Below are positions 8,266 to 18,329 of a DNA stretch of 64,000 nt, piece after piece. Position 1 is the stretch's first letter. Every line of letters begins with the position of its first letter. The notes under the pieces are model-generated. The model was not told the DNA's origin and did no database searches. It saw only the letters and a program-made list of their open reading frames with translations. Source of the DNA: Pseudomonas viridiflava. GTDB taxonomy: Bacteria; Pseudomonadota; Gammaproteobacteria; Pseudomonadales; Pseudomonadaceae. The stretch spans positions 372,001 to 436,000 of the forward strand of contig UVIF01000002.1 of assembly GCA_900596015.1 (NCBI GenBank), given 5' to 3'. Both the position numbers and the translations under genes were made by a program.

Positions 8266-9012
8266 ATGACTTACAACTGGGACTGGAGCGTCTTCTTCAA
8301 GTCCACTGGCGTCGGCAGCGAGATCTACCTGGATTGGTACATCTCCGGCCTGGGCTGGACCATCGCCATTGCCGTGGTCGCCTGGATCATCGCCCTGCTG
8401 CTGGGCTCCGTGCTGGGCGTCATGCGCACCGTACCGAGCCGCTGGGTCTCGGGCATCGCGACCTGCTACGTCGAACTGTTCCGCAACGTACCGTTGCTGG
8501 TGCAGCTGTTCATCTGGTATTTCCTGGTCCCCGACCTGCTGCCCGAAGGCATGCAGGAGTGGTACAAGCAGGACCTCAACCCGACTACCTCGGCATTCCT
8601 CAGCGTAGTGGTGTGCCTGGGCCTGTTCACCGCGGCGCGGGTGTGCGAGCAAGTGCGTACCGGCATTCAGGCGCTGCCCCACGGCCAGGAATCGGCCGCC
8701 AGGGCAATGGGCTTCCGCCTGCCGCAGATCTACTGGAACGTGCTGTTGCCGCAGGCCTACCGCATCATCATTCCACCGCTTACCTCCGAATTCCTCAACG
8801 TGTTCAAGAACTCGTCGGTGGCATCGTTGATCGGCCTGATGGAATTGCTGGCGCAAACCAAGCAGACCGCGGAGTTCTCGGCCAACCTGTTCGAGGCCTT
8901 CACCTTGGCCACGCTGATCTACTTCACCCTGAACATGAGCCTGATGCTGTTGATGCGCGTGTTCGAGCGCAGACTCGCCGTGCCTGGGTTGATCTCCCTG
9001 GGAGGTAAATGA
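8266..9012 (+). CDS. aatQ: Glutamate/aspartate ABC transporter permease
   Basis: A 248-residue inner-membrane permease of the HisM/GltJ type. It has about five hydrophobic segments and the cytoplasmic EAA loop that contacts the ATPase (around [20 protein letters not shown]). It forms a heterodimeric channel with AatM. The [11 protein letters not shown] start with a long first periplasmic region matches the GltJ branch. The stop overlaps the start of aatM by four bases (ATGA), showing translational coupling. Confidence 0.92.
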   Translation: MTYNWDWSVFFKSTGVGSEIYLDWYISGLGWTIAIAVVAWIIALLLGSVLGVMRTVPSRWVSGIATCYVELFRNVPLLVQLFIWYFLVPDLLPEGMQEWYKQDLNPTTSAFLSVVVCLGLFTAARVCEQVRTGIQALPHGQESAARAMGFRLPQIYWNVLLPQAYRIIIPPLTSEFLNVFKNSSVASLIGLMELLAQTKQTAEFSANLFEAFTLATLIYFTLNMSLMLLMRVFERRLAVPGLISLGGK

Positions 9013-9677
9013 TGGACTTCAGTGGAATCATCCCGGCGCTGCCGGGCATGTGGAACGGCATGGTCATGACCTTGCAGCTGATGGTGCTGGGCGTCATCGG
9101 CGGCATTGCCCTGGGCACGATACTGGCCTTGATGCGCCTGTCATCGAACAAGCTGCTGTCGCGCTTCGCCGGTGCCTACGTCAACTACTTCCGTTCCATT
9201 CCGTTGCTGCTGGTCATCACCTGGTTCTACCTGGCGGTGCCCTTCGTGCTGCGCTGGATCACCGGCGAAGACACCCCGGTCGGTGCCTTCACCTCGTGCC
9301 TCGTGGCGTTCATGATGTTCGAGGCGGCGTACTTCTGCGAAATCGTGCGGGCTGGCGTGCAGTCCATCTCCAAGGGCCAGATGGGTGCCGCGCAAGCGCT
9401 GGGCATGAACTACGGTCAGACCATGCGCCTGATCATCCTGCCCCAGGCGTTCCGCAAGATGACCCCGCTGCTGCTGCAGCAGAGCATCATCCTGTTCCAG
9501 GACACTTCGCTGGTCTACACCGTCGGCCTGGTGGACTTTCTCAACTCGGCGCGCGCCAGCGGCGACATCATTGGCCGGGCCAACGAATTCCTGATCTTCG
9601 CCGGCGTGGTGTATTTCCTCATCAGCTTCAGCGCCTCCCTTCTGGTCAAGCGTCTGCAAAAAAGGTTAGCCGTATGA
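9009..9677 (+). CDS. aatM: Glutamate/aspartate ABC transporter permease, second subunit
   Basis: A 222-residue permease with about five membrane helices and an EAA loop near [20 protein letters not shown]. The [14 protein letters not shown] segment in the second third is typical of the GltK branch. It pairs with AatQ in the membrane. GGAGG at 9001-9005 precedes its start; ATG 9009 or 9012 are both possible and differ by one Met. Its 3' end overlaps the aatP start by four bases. Confidence 0.92.
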   Translation: MMDFSGIIPALPGMWNGMVMTLQLMVLGVIGGIALGTILALMRLSSNKLLSRFAGAYVNYFRSIPLLLVITWFYLAVPFVLRWITGEDTPVGAFTSCLVAFMMFEAAYFCEIVRAGVQSISKGQMGAAQALGMNYGQTMRLIILPQAFRKMTPLLLQQSIILFQDTSLVYTVGLVDFLNSARASGDIIGRANEFLIFAGVVYFLISFSASLLVKRLQKRLAV

Positions 9678-10408
9678 TCTCCATCAAGAATATCAACAAG
9701 TGGTATGGCGACTTCCAGGTGCTCACCGATTGCAGCACCGACGTCAAGAAAGGTGAAGTGGTCGTGGTGTGCGGGCCCTCGGGTTCGGGCAAGTCGACCC
9801 TGATCAAGTGCGTGAATGCATTGGAGCCTTTCCAGAAAGGCGACATCGTGGTCGACGGCACGTCCATCGCCGATCCCAAGACCAACCTGCCCAAGCTGCG
9901 TTCGCGCGTGGGCATGGTGTTCCAGCATTTCGAGCTGTTTCCGCACCTGACCATCACCGAAAACCTGACCATCGCGCAGATCAAGGTGCTGGGCCGCAGC
10001 AAGGAAGAAGCCACCAAAAAGGGCCTGCAGTTGCTCGAACGCGTCGGCCTCTCCGCCCACGCCCACAAGCATCCCGGCCAGCTGTCCGGCGGCCAGCAGC
10101 AGCGCGTGGCGATTGCCCGCGCCCTGGCCATGGACCCGGTGGTCATGCTGTTCGACGAACCGACTTCGGCGCTCGACCCGGAAATGGTCAACGAAGTACT
10201 CGACGTGATGGTGCAACTGGCTCACGAAGGCATGACCATGATGTGCGTGACCCATGAAATGGGCTTTGCCCGCAAGGTGGCCAACCGGGTGATCTTCATG
10301 GACCAGGGACAGATCGTCGAAGACTGCCCCAAGGAAGAATTCTTCGGCGATGTCAGCGCGCGGTCCGATCGCGCCCAGCAGTTCCTCGCCAAGATCTTGC
10401 AGCACTGA
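9674..10408 (+). CDS. aatP: Glutamate/aspartate ABC transporter, ATP-binding subunit
   Basis: A 244-residue ABC ATPase that powers AatJQM. The Walker [10 protein letters not shown] is at residues 34-42; the signature [15 protein letters not shown], the Walker [15 protein letters not shown] and the switch His in [11 protein letters not shown] are all intact. The length is normal for GltL/HisP-type subunits. It overlaps aatM and is followed 63 bases later by the sensor kinase gene, with a perfect hairpin between them. Confidence 0.94.
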   Translation: MISIKNINKWYGDFQVLTDCSTDVKKGEVVVVCGPSGSGKSTLIKCVNALEPFQKGDIVVDGTSIADPKTNLPKLRSRVGMVFQHFELFPHLTITENLTIAQIKVLGRSKEEATKKGLQLLERVGLSAHAHKHPGQLSGGQQQRVAIARALAMDPVVMLFDEPTSALDPEMVNEVLDVMVQLAHEGMTMMCVTHEMGFARKVANRVIFMDQGQIVEDCPKEEFFGDVSARSDRAQQFLAKILQH

Positions 10409-10416
10409 TGACCGGC

Positions 10417-10448
10417 CGTCCTGCGCCCGCCCTGCGGGGCGCAGGACG
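10417..10448 (+). other. Intercistronic hairpin between aatP and aauS
   Basis: A perfect 12-base-pair stem (CGTCCTGCGCCC, 8-base loop, GGGCGCAGGACG) lies just before the aauS ribosome binding site. There is no T-run. It may reduce read-through or act as an RNA-stability boundary between transporter and regulator genes. Confidence 0.65.
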
Positions 10449-10471
10449 CTGGCTGCTTGAAGGCGACTGTG

Positions 10472-12361
10472 ATGAAATGCCTGCCCGCCACAAAGCCTGA
10501 CCTGATCGTGAAGCCCCGCCTGATTCGCCAACTGTTCCTGCCGCCGCTGATCCTGCTGTTGACGCTGGGCCTGGGCTACGTGGGTTTTCTGGTCAGCGAG
10601 CACAACAGCATTCGCGCCTTGAGCGAAAACGGCGAACGGCAGCTTGAACTGCACGCGCGCGCCGTCGAAAGCGAGATCACCAAGTACACCTACCTGCCCA
10701 GCCTGCTGGAACTCGAGGACAGCGTCTCGACCCTGCTCAACGAACCCGACGGCGAGCACCGTCAGGCCGTCAACGATTACCTGGAAGGTCTCAATCGTCG
10801 CAGCCGCAGCCGCGCCATCTACGTGCTCGACACCACCGGCCGTGTGCAGGCCACCAGCAACTGGCGCGATGCCGACAGTTTTCTCGGCGAGGACCTGTCC
10901 TTCCGTGGTTATTTCCAGGCGGCCATTCGCGGCCAGCCCGGGCGGTTCTACGGCATCGGCAGCACCACCGGCGAGCCCGGCTATTTTCTTGCCCACGGCC
11001 TGGAGGAACACGGCAAGTTGATCGGCGTGGCCGTGATCAAGGTGCGCCTGGAAGCACTGGAAGAGCGCTGGCAGAAGGCTCGCCTGGAGGCCTTCGTCAG
11101 CGACGAGAACGGCATCATCATTCTTTCCAGCGATCCGGCGCGACGCTTGAAGTCGGTGCGCCCACTGACCCCGGAAATCAAGGAGCGCCTGGCGCGCAGC
11201 CTGCAGTACTACTGGTGGCCGCTCAACGAGCTCGAACCGCTCGCCCGCCAGCGCCTGGCCGACGGGGTGGAATTGCTTACCTTCACCACCCACACCGACA
11301 AGCCAGGCAAGGACATCGACGTCACCTACCTGTCGCAGTCGCGGCGCCTGGCCGACACGCCCTGGCGCTTCACCCTGCTGACCTCCATGCAGGACCTGCG
11401 GCACGAAGCCATCGTGCAGGGCGTGCTGGTGGCCGTGGCCTTCGCCTTGCTGGCCTTCCTGCTGATTGCCTGGAACGAGCGACGCAAGGTACTGGCCACC
11501 CGCCTTGCCGCCCGTGAAGCGCTGGAACAGGCCAACAGCCATCTGGAGCGGCGCATCGCCGAGCGCACTCAGGACCTGCGCGCCAGCAACGAACGCCTCA
11601 AGGGCCAGATCCGCGAACGCCGCCAGGCCGAGGAAACGTTGCGCAAGGCCCAGGACGAGTTGGTCCAGGCAGGCAAGCTGGCCGCCATCGGCCAGATGTC
11701 GACCAGTATCGCCCACGAACTCAACCAACCGCTGGCAGCCTTGCGCACCTTGTCGGGCAATACCGTGCGTTTTCTGGAACGCGGTGCGCTGGACACGGCG
11801 AGCACCAACCTGAGCACCATGAATGAACTCATCGACCGCATGGGGCGCATCACCGCCAGCCTGCGTTCTTTCGCCCGGCGCGGCGACGACAAGGGCCAGG
11901 CCAGCCTGGGCAAGGCGCTGGACGGTGCGCTGCAGGTGCTCGCCAGTCGCATCGAGGCCAGTGGCCTGAGCGTGCAGCGCAATTGCAGCGAGATGCAGCT
12001 GGCGATCGACCAGACCCGCCTGGAACAGATTCTGGTCAACCTGATCGGCAATGCCCTGGATGCCACCGCCGATGAACCGCAGCCGACGCTCTGGCTGGAG
12101 GGGCGCATGGAGGGTGAGCGCTACGCCGTGCAGGTGCGCGACAACGGCCACGGCATCGACGTCGAGACGCGCAAGCATCTGTTCGAGCCCTTTTTCACCA
12201 CCAAGCCCGGCGACCACGGCCTGGGCCTGGGCCTGACCCTGTCGGCCAGTCTGGCGGCGGCTGCCGGTGGCAACCTGGCCGTCGAGCACCCCGCCGACGG
12301 TGGCACCACTTTCATTCTCAGCCTGCCGCTTGCGGCAGCGTCGCCCAGCGAGTCGCCATGA
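10472..12361 (+). CDS. aauS: Acidic amino acid sensor histidine kinase
   Basis: A 629-residue membrane sensor kinase of the DctB type. An N-terminal helix (LFLPPLILLLTLGLGYVGFLV) is followed by a long periplasmic sensing region of roughly 260 residues with PDC-like features (RAIYVLDTTGRVQATSNW) and a second helix (VLVAVAFALLAFLLIAW). Then come a coiled coil, the DHp box with phospho-acceptor His415 (SIAHELNQPLAAL) and the HATPase region (NLIGNALDA, DNGHGID, GLGLGLTLS). It senses glutamate/aspartate and phosphorylates AauR. ATG 10472 is chosen for the GAAGG at 10459-10463; a TTG at 10457 is less likely. The gene ends in an ATGA overlap with aauR. Confidence 0.9.
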   Translation: MKCLPATKPDLIVKPRLIRQLFLPPLILLLTLGLGYVGFLVSEHNSIRALSENGERQLELHARAVESEITKYTYLPSLLELEDSVSTLLNEPDGEHRQAVNDYLEGLNRRSRSRAIYVLDTTGRVQATSNWRDADSFLGEDLSFRGYFQAAIRGQPGRFYGIGSTTGEPGYFLAHGLEEHGKLIGVAVIKVRLEALEERWQKARLEAFVSDENGIIILSSDPARRLKSVRPLTPEIKERLARSLQYYWWPLNELEPLARQRLADGVELLTFTTHTDKPGKDIDVTYLSQSRRLADTPWRFTLLTSMQDLRHEAIVQGVLVAVAFALLAFLLIAWNERRKVLATRLAAREALEQANSHLERRIAERTQDLRASNERLKGQIRERRQAEETLRKAQDELVQAGKLAAIGQMSTSIAHELNQPLAALRTLSGNTVRFLERGALDTASTNLSTMNELIDRMGRITASLRSFARRGDDKGQASLGKALDGALQVLASRIEASGLSVQRNCSEMQLAIDQTRLEQILVNLIGNALDATADEPQPTLWLEGRMEGERYAVQVRDNGHGIDVETRKHLFEPFFTTKPGDHGLGLGLTLSASLAAAAGGNLAVEHPADGGTTFILSLPLAAASPSESP

Positions 12362-13677
12362 ACGCCTTGACCGTCCTGATCGTCGAAGACGACCCCCACG
12401 TACTGCTCGGCTGCCAGCAGGCCCTGGCGCTGGAAGACATTCCCAGCCAGGGCGTGGCCAGCGCCGAGGCCGCGCTGGCCTGCATCGGCGACGACTTTGC
12501 CGGTATCGTGGTCAGCGATATCCGCCTGCCCGGCATGGATGGCCTGGAACTACTGAGCCAGCTGAAAGCGCGTGACCCCAGCCTGCCCGTGGTGCTGATC
12601 ACCGGCCACGGCGACATTTCCATGGCCGTGGGGGCCATGCGCAGCGGCGCCTATGACTTCATGGAGAAGCCTTTCTCGCCCGAGCGCCTGGTGGACGTGG
12701 TGCGCCGCGCGCTGGAGCGACGCGGCCTGGCGCGCGAGGTCAGTTCGCTGCGCCGTCAATTGGCCGAACGCAGTTCGCTGGAAGGCCGCATCATTGGCCG
12801 TTCGCCCGCCATGCACAACCTGCGCGAGCTGATCGCCAACGTCGCCGACACCTCGGCCAACGTGTTGATCGAGGGTGAAACCGGGACCGGCAAGGAACTG
12901 GTCGCCCGCTGCCTGCACGATTTCAGCCGGCGCCAACCGCAGCCATTCGTGGCACTCAATTGCGGCGGCCTGCCGGAGCAGCTGTTCGAAAGCGAAATAT
13001 TCGGCCATGAAGCCAATGCCTTCACCGGCGCCGGCAAGCGCCGCATCGGCAAGATCGAACATGCCGATCAGGGCACGCTGTTTCTCGACGAAGTGGAAAG
13101 CATGCCGATACCGCTGCAGATCAAGCTGCTGCGGGTATTGCAGGAGCGCACCCTGGAACGCCTGGGGTCGAACCAGAGCATTGCCGTCGACTGTCGCCTG
13201 ATCGCCGCCACCAAGGCCGACCTGGACGCGTTGAGCCGACAGAACCAGTTCCGCAGCGACCTGTATTACCGCCTCAATGTGGTGACGCTGGAACTGCCGC
13301 CGCTGCGCGAGCGCCGTGAAGACATTCTCGAGCTGTTTCAGCATTTCCTGCAGATGGCCGCCCTGCGCTTCGACCGCGAGCCGCCCGAGCTCGATGGCCA
13401 AACCTTGTCGCGCCTGATGAGCCATGACTGGCCCGGCAACGTCCGTGAACTGCGCAACGTGGCCGAGCGCTATGCACTGGGTTTGCCGGCGTTCAAGAAA
13501 AACGGTGCAGCCGCCGTGGTCAGCCTGGGTTTTTCCGAAGCGGTGGAAGCGTTCGAGCGCAACCTGCTGACCGAGGCCCTGCAGCGCACGGCGGGCAATC
13601 TGAGCCAGGCCAGCCTGGAGCTGGGCATGGCCAAGACCACCCTGTTCGACAAGGTCAAAAAGTACGGGTTGAACTGA
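12358..13677 (+). CDS. aauR: Sigma-54-dependent response regulator for acidic amino acid use
   Basis: A 439-residue DctD/NtrC-type regulator. The receiver domain has phospho-acceptor D54 (VVSDIRLPGMDG). The AAA+ domain has Walker A GETGTGKE at 173-180, Walker B GTLFLDEVES and the arginine-finger region near RSDLYYRLN. A Fis-type helix-turn-helix is at the end (NLSQASLELGMAKTTLFDKV). It should bind the TTCGG-N4-CCGAA sites before aatJ and activate the sigma-54 promoter there. The sigma-54 contact loop, normally GAFTGA, reads NAFTGA (residues 220-225); the following KRRIGKIEHA is DctD-like. It is translationally coupled to aauS. Confidence 0.92.
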   Translation: MNALTVLIVEDDPHVLLGCQQALALEDIPSQGVASAEAALACIGDDFAGIVVSDIRLPGMDGLELLSQLKARDPSLPVVLITGHGDISMAVGAMRSGAYDFMEKPFSPERLVDVVRRALERRGLAREVSSLRRQLAERSSLEGRIIGRSPAMHNLRELIANVADTSANVLIEGETGTGKELVARCLHDFSRRQPQPFVALNCGGLPEQLFESEIFGHEANAFTGAGKRRIGKIEHADQGTLFLDEVESMPIPLQIKLLRVLQERTLERLGSNQSIAVDCRLIAATKADLDALSRQNQFRSDLYYRLNVVTLELPPLRERREDILELFQHFLQMAALRFDREPPELDGQTLSRLMSHDWPGNVRELRNVAERYALGLPAFKKNGAAAVVSLGFSEAVEAFERNLLTEALQRTAGNLSQASLELGMAKTTLFDKVKKYGLN

Positions 13678-13696
13678 GATAAGTGATTGGCTTGCG

Positions 13697-13783
13697 GGCC
13701 TCTTCGCGGGCGCTGCACTGTCCCACAAGAGTTTGGGCTAAACGGAGCCCCTGTGGGAGCGGGCTCTGCCCGCGAAGAGGCCC
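13697..13783. repeat. Inverted REP pair after aauR
   Basis: GGGCCTCTTCGCGGGCG and, in opposite orientation, GCTCTGCCCGCGAAGAGGCCC flank about 45 bases; each half also carries the TCCCACA/TGTGGGA end of the REP consensus. This pair lies between the convergent aauR and hydrolase genes and probably serves as a transcript-end structure. Confidence 0.8.
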
Positions 13784-13801
13784 TCCCTGACACCCAATCA
13801 G

Positions 13802-14794
13802 CTACAACCCCGCCAACACCCCTTCCCGCTGGCGCTGCTGCGCCAGGTACGGCAGCACCGCACCCAGCAGCGGCGCCTTGAACGCTTCCTGGAAACGATG
13901 CGCCAACCCCGGTATCAGTCGCAAATGACTGCCCTGGATGTGCGCCGCCAGATGCACCCCATGCATCACCGGCAACAACGGATCGGCCGTGCCATGCACC
14001 ACTAGAGTCGGCACCCGCAGGCGATTGAGCAACGCCACGCGGCTGGGCTCGGCGAGAATCGCCAGGATCTGCCGCTGCACCCCTTGCGGATTGAACGCCC
14101 GGTCGTATGACATCTGCGCCTGATGCAGCAGTTCGGCACGGTCATCGGCGACCTGCGGGCTGCCCAACGCCGCCAGCAGATCGGCTTGCTGCTCCAGCGC
14201 CATTTCACGGTTCGGTGCGCTGCGCTTGGCCAGCAACTGCAGCAACGCCGGGCGTGGCTCGGGCAGGCCCGGCGCACCCGAACTCGACATGATCAGGGTC
14301 AGGCTCTGTACCCGCTGCGGGGCACGATCGGCCAAGTGCTGAGCGATCATTCCGCCCATGCTGGCACCCAGCACATGGAAACGCTGCACCTGCAGGGTGT
14401 CCATCAGCCGCAGTGCGTCGTCGGCCATGTCGGTCAGGCTGTACGGGGCCGACACCGCCAAGCCCAGCTTGTAGCGCAGCACCTCGAATGTGAGGTTGGC
14501 CGACGGCGGCGCCTGCGACCAGGTGGACAGGCCCACGTCGCGATTGTCGAAGCGAATCACTCGAAAGCCCTGCTCACAGAGGGCGCCGACCACCTCGTCG
14601 GGCCAATCGATCAACTGTCCACCCAGCCCCATCACCAGCAACAGCGCCGGGTCCTGCGGACGTCCGATACTTTGATAGGCCAGACTGACCTGAGCCAGTG
14701 GAGCGTATTGAAGCGGAACATCGACATCGCAGCGCGCAGCTGCAAAAACCCACTGCCCGCACAGCAGCGCGGCCAGAAACACCCATAGACGCAT
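13802..14794 (-). CDS. Exported alpha/beta hydrolase
   Basis: A 330-residue protein with a short signal peptide (MRLWVFLAALLCGQWVFA, cleavage near residue 19). The alpha/beta-hydrolase fold is clear: an oxyanion-region LLVMGLGGQLIDW, nucleophile Ser145 in GASMGG, an acid in VVHGTADPLLPV and a catalytic His in PGLAHRFQE. It is probably a periplasmic esterase or lipase-like enzyme; the substrate cannot be told. It stands alone, convergent with aauR across a REP pair and in the same direction as metE, 118 bases away. Confidence 0.82.
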   Translation of the reverse strand: MRLWVFLAALLCGQWVFAAARCDVDVPLQYAPLAQVSLAYQSIGRPQDPALLLVMGLGGQLIDWPDEVVGALCEQGFRVIRFDNRDVGLSTWSQAPPSANLTFEVLRYKLGLAVSAPYSLTDMADDALRLMDTLQVQRFHVLGASMGGMIAQHLADRAPQRVQSLTLIMSSSGAPGLPEPRPALLQLLAKRSAPNREMALEQQADLLAALGSPQVADDRAELLHQAQMSYDRAFNPQGVQRQILAILAEPSRVALLNRLRVPTLVVHGTADPLLPVMHGVHLAAHIQGSHLRLIPGLAHRFQEAFKAPLLGAVLPYLAQQRQREGVLAGL

Positions 14795-14912
14795 GACTTA
14801 CACCAGAACGCAGAACCCCATTGAGGCGCAAGTCTGATGACTTTTCATGCAGCGCGCTGCCACAGTTCTGTGACCGTTTGATGAACTCCGCCATACGGTC
14901 TTCCGTCCGATT

Positions 14913-17222
14913 TCAAGCCAGCCGCTGACGGGCCTGGCGCGCCGCCGCCACCATGTTGATCAGCGCCGCTTCGGTTTCGGGCCAGGCACGGGTCTTCAAC
15001 CCGCAATCTGGGTTGACCCACAGCCGTTCGGCCGGAATCCGCGCCGCGGCCAGGGTCAACAGGCGCAGCATCTGCTCGGTGTCAGGCACTTGCGGTGAAT
15101 GGATGTCGTAGACCCCCGGGCCGATGTCGTTGGGGTAGTCGAAGGCCTCGAACGCCTCCAGCAGCTCCATGTCCGAGCGCGACGTCTCGATGGTGATCAC
15201 ATCGGCATCCATGGCCGCGATCGCCTGGATCACGTCGTTGAACTCGCTGTAGCACATGTGCGTATGAATCTGCGTGGCATCGGCGACGCCACTGGAGCAC
15301 AGGCGGAACGCCTGCACGGCCCACTCAAGATAGGCTGGCCACTGCGCTCGGCGCAGCGGCAGTCCCTCGCGAAACGCGGCTTCGTCGATCTGGATGATGC
15401 GCACCCCCGCGCGCTCCAGGTCCTGCACTTCGTCGCGAACCGCCAGAGCCAACTGCCGGGCCTGGACTTCTCGAGGCAGATCTTCGCGCGCGAACGACCA
15501 CGCCAACAGGGTCACCGGGCCGGTCAGCATGCCCTTGACCCACTTGGCCGTCTGCCGCTGGGCGTAGGCGATCCAGTCCACGGTCATGGCGTGGTCGCGG
15601 CTGATGTCTCCGTAGATGACCGCAGGCTTGACGCAGCGCGAGCCATAGCTCTGCACCCAGCCGAACCGCGTCAGTAGATAGCCGTCCAGTTGCTCGGCGA
15701 AGTATTCCACCATGTCGTTGCGCTCGGCCTCGCCGTGCACCAGCACATCCAGGCCCAGGCGCTCCTGGACCTGGATCGCATGACGAATCTCGCAATGCAT
15801 GGCATCGGTGTAGTCGTTGACCGAGAGCTTGCCGGCCTTGTAGGCCTGGCGGGCCAGACGAATCGATGCGGTTTGCGGGAAGGAACCGATGGTGGTGGTG
15901 GGAAACGCCGGCAAGCGCAATTGCGCGCGCTGTACTTCGATACGTGCGGCGAAGGCCGACGGCCGCCGACTGTCGGCGGCCGTTACCGCAGCCAGACGCG
16001 CTTGTACGGCAGGCTTGTGAATGCGCGGCGACTGCATCCGGCTGGCCTGCACTGCCTCGCTCTGCGCCAGGGCCTGGCGTACCTGCGCAGCATCGGGCGT
16101 GTTCAGTGCCTGGCCAAGTACGGCGATCTCCTCGCACTTCTGCACGGCGAAGGCCAGCCAGCCCTTGAGTTCGGCATCGAGCCGGTCCTCGCGGCGCACA
16201 TCGACCGGGCTGTGCAGCAGCGAGCACGAGCTTGCGACCCACAGGTTGGCACCGAAGCGCTCGCAGGCCTGACGCAGTGACACCAGTGCCTGCGCCAGAT
16301 CGCAGCGCCAGACGTTGCGACCGTTGACCACCCCGACCGACAGCACCTTATAGGTCGGCAGGCGGTCGAGCACGGCAGGCAGCTGCTCGGGTGCGCGCAC
16401 CAGGTCGACGTGCAGGCCGTCGACCGGCAAGCCCACGGCCAGGCCAAGGTTGTCGTCCAGGCCGCCAAAGTAGGTCGCCAGCAGCTTCTTGAGCGGCGAA
16501 TACTGAAGGATGTGATAAGCGCGCTCGAAGGCGTTCTTCCATTCCTGGGGGAGATCCAGACACAAGATCGGTTCGTCGATCTGCACCCATTCGACGCCCT
16601 GCCTGGCCAGGCGCGAGAGGATTTCACCGTACACAGGCAACAGCCGTTCGAGCAGATCGAGCTTGTCGAAGGGCTGCCCCTTGGCCTTGCCCAGCCACAG
16701 GTAGGTGAGCGGCCCGATCAACACCGGCTTGACCTTGTGCCCCAGGGCAATGGCTTCGTCGACTTCCTCGAACAGTTGCTCCCAGCTGAGCACGAAGCGC
16801 TGGTCGACGCTGAACTCGGGCACCAGGTAGTGATAGTTGGTATCGAACCACTTGGTCAGTTCCAGTGCGTGCTGCGTCTGGCCTGCTTCAGCGTTGCAAC
16901 AGGTGTTGGCACCGCGGGCCATGGCGAACAGCGTATCGAGCGTGGGCCGGCCGTCGCTGCCCAGGGCCTTGGCGAATCGACCGGGCACCGCGCCGAAGGC
17001 CAGTGAATGGGCGAGCATCTGGTCATACCAGGCAAAGTCGCCCACCGGCAGCAGCTCGACACCGGCCTGCGCCTGCAGCTGCCAGTGACGGGCACGCAGC
17101 TCGCGCCCTGCAAGGCGCAGCCCCGCTTGGTCGATGTCGCCTTTCCAGTAGGCTTCGAGCGCCTTCTTGAGTTCGCGGTCGGCGCCGATGCGAGGAAAGC
17201 CAAGGGTGTGGGCCAGTGCCAT
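14913..17222 (-). CDS. metE: Cobalamin-independent methionine synthase
   Basis: A 769-residue cytoplasmic enzyme that transfers a methyl group from 5-methyltetrahydropteroyl-triglutamate to homocysteine. The two homologous barrels are complete. The N-terminal half starts [17 protein letters not shown]; the C-terminal half carries the substrate segment [12 protein letters not shown] and the zinc ligands in [13 protein letters not shown], with the last Cys in [11 protein letters not shown]. Length is as expected (E. coli MetE is 753). It is divergent from metR, whose product is its usual activator. No cobalamin riboswitch fits in the 94-base upstream region. Confidence 0.97.
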   Translation of the reverse strand: MALAHTLGFPRIGADRELKKALEAYWKGDIDQAGLRLAGRELRARHWQLQAQAGVELLPVGDFAWYDQMLAHSLAFGAVPGRFAKALGSDGRPTLDTLFAMARGANTCCNAEAGQTQHALELTKWFDTNYHYLVPEFSVDQRFVLSWEQLFEEVDEAIALGHKVKPVLIGPLTYLWLGKAKGQPFDKLDLLERLLPVYGEILSRLARQGVEWVQIDEPILCLDLPQEWKNAFERAYHILQYSPLKKLLATYFGGLDDNLGLAVGLPVDGLHVDLVRAPEQLPAVLDRLPTYKVLSVGVVNGRNVWRCDLAQALVSLRQACERFGANLWVASSCSLLHSPVDVRREDRLDAELKGWLAFAVQKCEEIAVLGQALNTPDAAQVRQALAQSEAVQASRMQSPRIHKPAVQARLAAVTAADSRRPSAFAARIEVQRAQLRLPAFPTTTIGSFPQTASIRLARQAYKAGKLSVNDYTDAMHCEIRHAIQVQERLGLDVLVHGEAERNDMVEYFAEQLDGYLLTRFGWVQSYGSRCVKPAVIYGDISRDHAMTVDWIAYAQRQTAKWVKGMLTGPVTLLAWSFAREDLPREVQARQLALAVRDEVQDLERAGVRIIQIDEAAFREGLPLRRAQWPAYLEWAVQAFRLCSSGVADATQIHTHMCYSEFNDVIQAIAAMDADVITIETSRSDMELLEAFEAFDYPNDIGPGVYDIHSPQVPDTEQMLRLLTLAAARIPAERLWVNPDCGLKTRAWPETEAALINMVAAARQARQRLA

Positions 17223-17273
17223 GGGTGCAGCTCCTTGTTAATGATGGCGCCATTGTCGACAACCTGGGTAACA

Positions 17274-17286
17274 TGAGACAAACTCA
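17274..17286. promoter_or_regulatory. Candidate MetR operator between metE and metR
   Basis: TGAG-N5-CTCA is a perfect dyad with the spacing of the enterobacterial MetR consensus TGAA-N5-TTCA, differing by one base per half-site. It lies midway in the metE-metR divergent promoter region. Confidence 0.55.
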
Positions 17287-17328
17287 ATATTTTCGTGTTG
17301 ATCACAAGTTCTGCTCATGGAGACCCCG

Positions 17329-18246
17329 GTGCTCGAAATCCGTCACCTGAAAACCCTGCACGCCCTGCGCGAGGCCGATAGCCTGGTGGAAGCCGCCGAG
17401 CGCCTGCACCTGACCCAATCGGCACTTTCTCATCAGTTCAAAGAGCTGGAAGAGCGCCTGGGCCTGCAGCTGTTCGTGCGCAAGACCAAGCCGATCCGCT
17501 TCACCAGCGCCGGTCTGCGCCTTCTGCAATTGGCGGATGCCACCCTGCCGCTGCTGCGCGGTGCCGAGCGTGACATTGCCCGGCTGGCCGGCGGCACGGC
17601 GGGTCGGTTGCACATGGCCATCGAATGCCACAGCTGCTTCCAATGGCTGATGCCGACCATCGACCAGTTCCGCGATGCCTGGCCGGAAGTGGAACTGGAC
17701 CTGGCTTCCGGCTTTGCATTCGCACCGCTGCCAGCCTTGGCACGCGGCGATCTGGACCTGGTGGTTACCTCGGACCCGCTGGAACTGCCCGGCATTACCT
17801 ACGTGCCACTGTTCACCTACGAAGCCATGCTGGCGGTGGCCAACCAGCACGCGTTGGCGGGCAAGCCCTTCATCGTGCCGGAAGACCTGGCCAGTGAAAC
17901 ACTCATCACCTACCCGGTGGAGCGCGATCGGCTGGACATCTTCACGCGCTTCCTGGAGCCGGCCGATATCGAGCCGGCGCAGGTGCGCACCTCGGAACTG
18001 ACGGTGATGATGATGCAGTTGGTGGCCAGTGGCCGAGGCGTATGTGGCATGCCCCACTGGGCGTTGCACGAGTACAGTTCACGGGGCTATGTGAAGGCCA
18101 AGCGCCTGGGCGACAAAGGCCTGTTCGCAACGCTGTACGCCGGGGTACGCACCGACATGCTCGACGCTCCGTACATGCGCGACTTTCTGCTGACCGCCAA
18201 GGACACCTCGTTCTCGACGCTGGACGGTGTCAGCGCGGTCCGCTGA
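17329..18246 (+). CDS. metR: LysR-family activator of methionine synthesis
   Basis: A 305-residue LysR regulator. The helix-turn-helix region (RLHLTQSALSHQFKELEERLG) and first residues LEIRHLKTLHALRE are very close to MetR, which uses homocysteine as co-inducer and activates metE. The effector domain holds AIECHSCFQWLMP, a MetR-type segment. A GTG at 17329 with GGAG at 17319-17322 is the better start and gives the usual MetR N-terminus; the ATG at 17317 has no ribosome binding site and would add four residues. It is divergent from metE. Confidence 0.92.
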   Translation: MLEIRHLKTLHALREADSLVEAAERLHLTQSALSHQFKELEERLGLQLFVRKTKPIRFTSAGLRLLQLADATLPLLRGAERDIARLAGGTAGRLHMAIECHSCFQWLMPTIDQFRDAWPEVELDLASGFAFAPLPALARGDLDLVVTSDPLELPGITYVPLFTYEAMLAVANQHALAGKPFIVPEDLASETLITYPVERDRLDIFTRFLEPADIEPAQVRTSELTVMMMQLVASGRGVCGMPHWALHEYSSRGYVKAKRLGDKGLFATLYAGVRTDMLDAPYMRDFLLTAKDTSFSTLDGVSAVR

Positions 18247-18329
18247 GCGACTTTTGCAAAAAACGCTACGCAGGACTATTCAGTCCGGCCTATCTAAGTA
18301 GCGCCCTGTCCTCCTGTGCAAGGTTCGTA

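Noticed and set aside
9515..12289. A 924-codon minus-strand reading frame opposite aatM-aatP-aauS
   Set aside because: It covers four well-supported genes, has no recognisable domain, and its His/Gln/Gly/Arg-rich composition is that of an antisense frame of GC-rich coding DNA.
17223..17316. Possible cobalamin or SAM riboswitch ahead of metE
   Set aside because: The divergent region is only 94 bases, lacks the B12 box and SAM aptamer landmarks, and is occupied by a plausible MetR operator.
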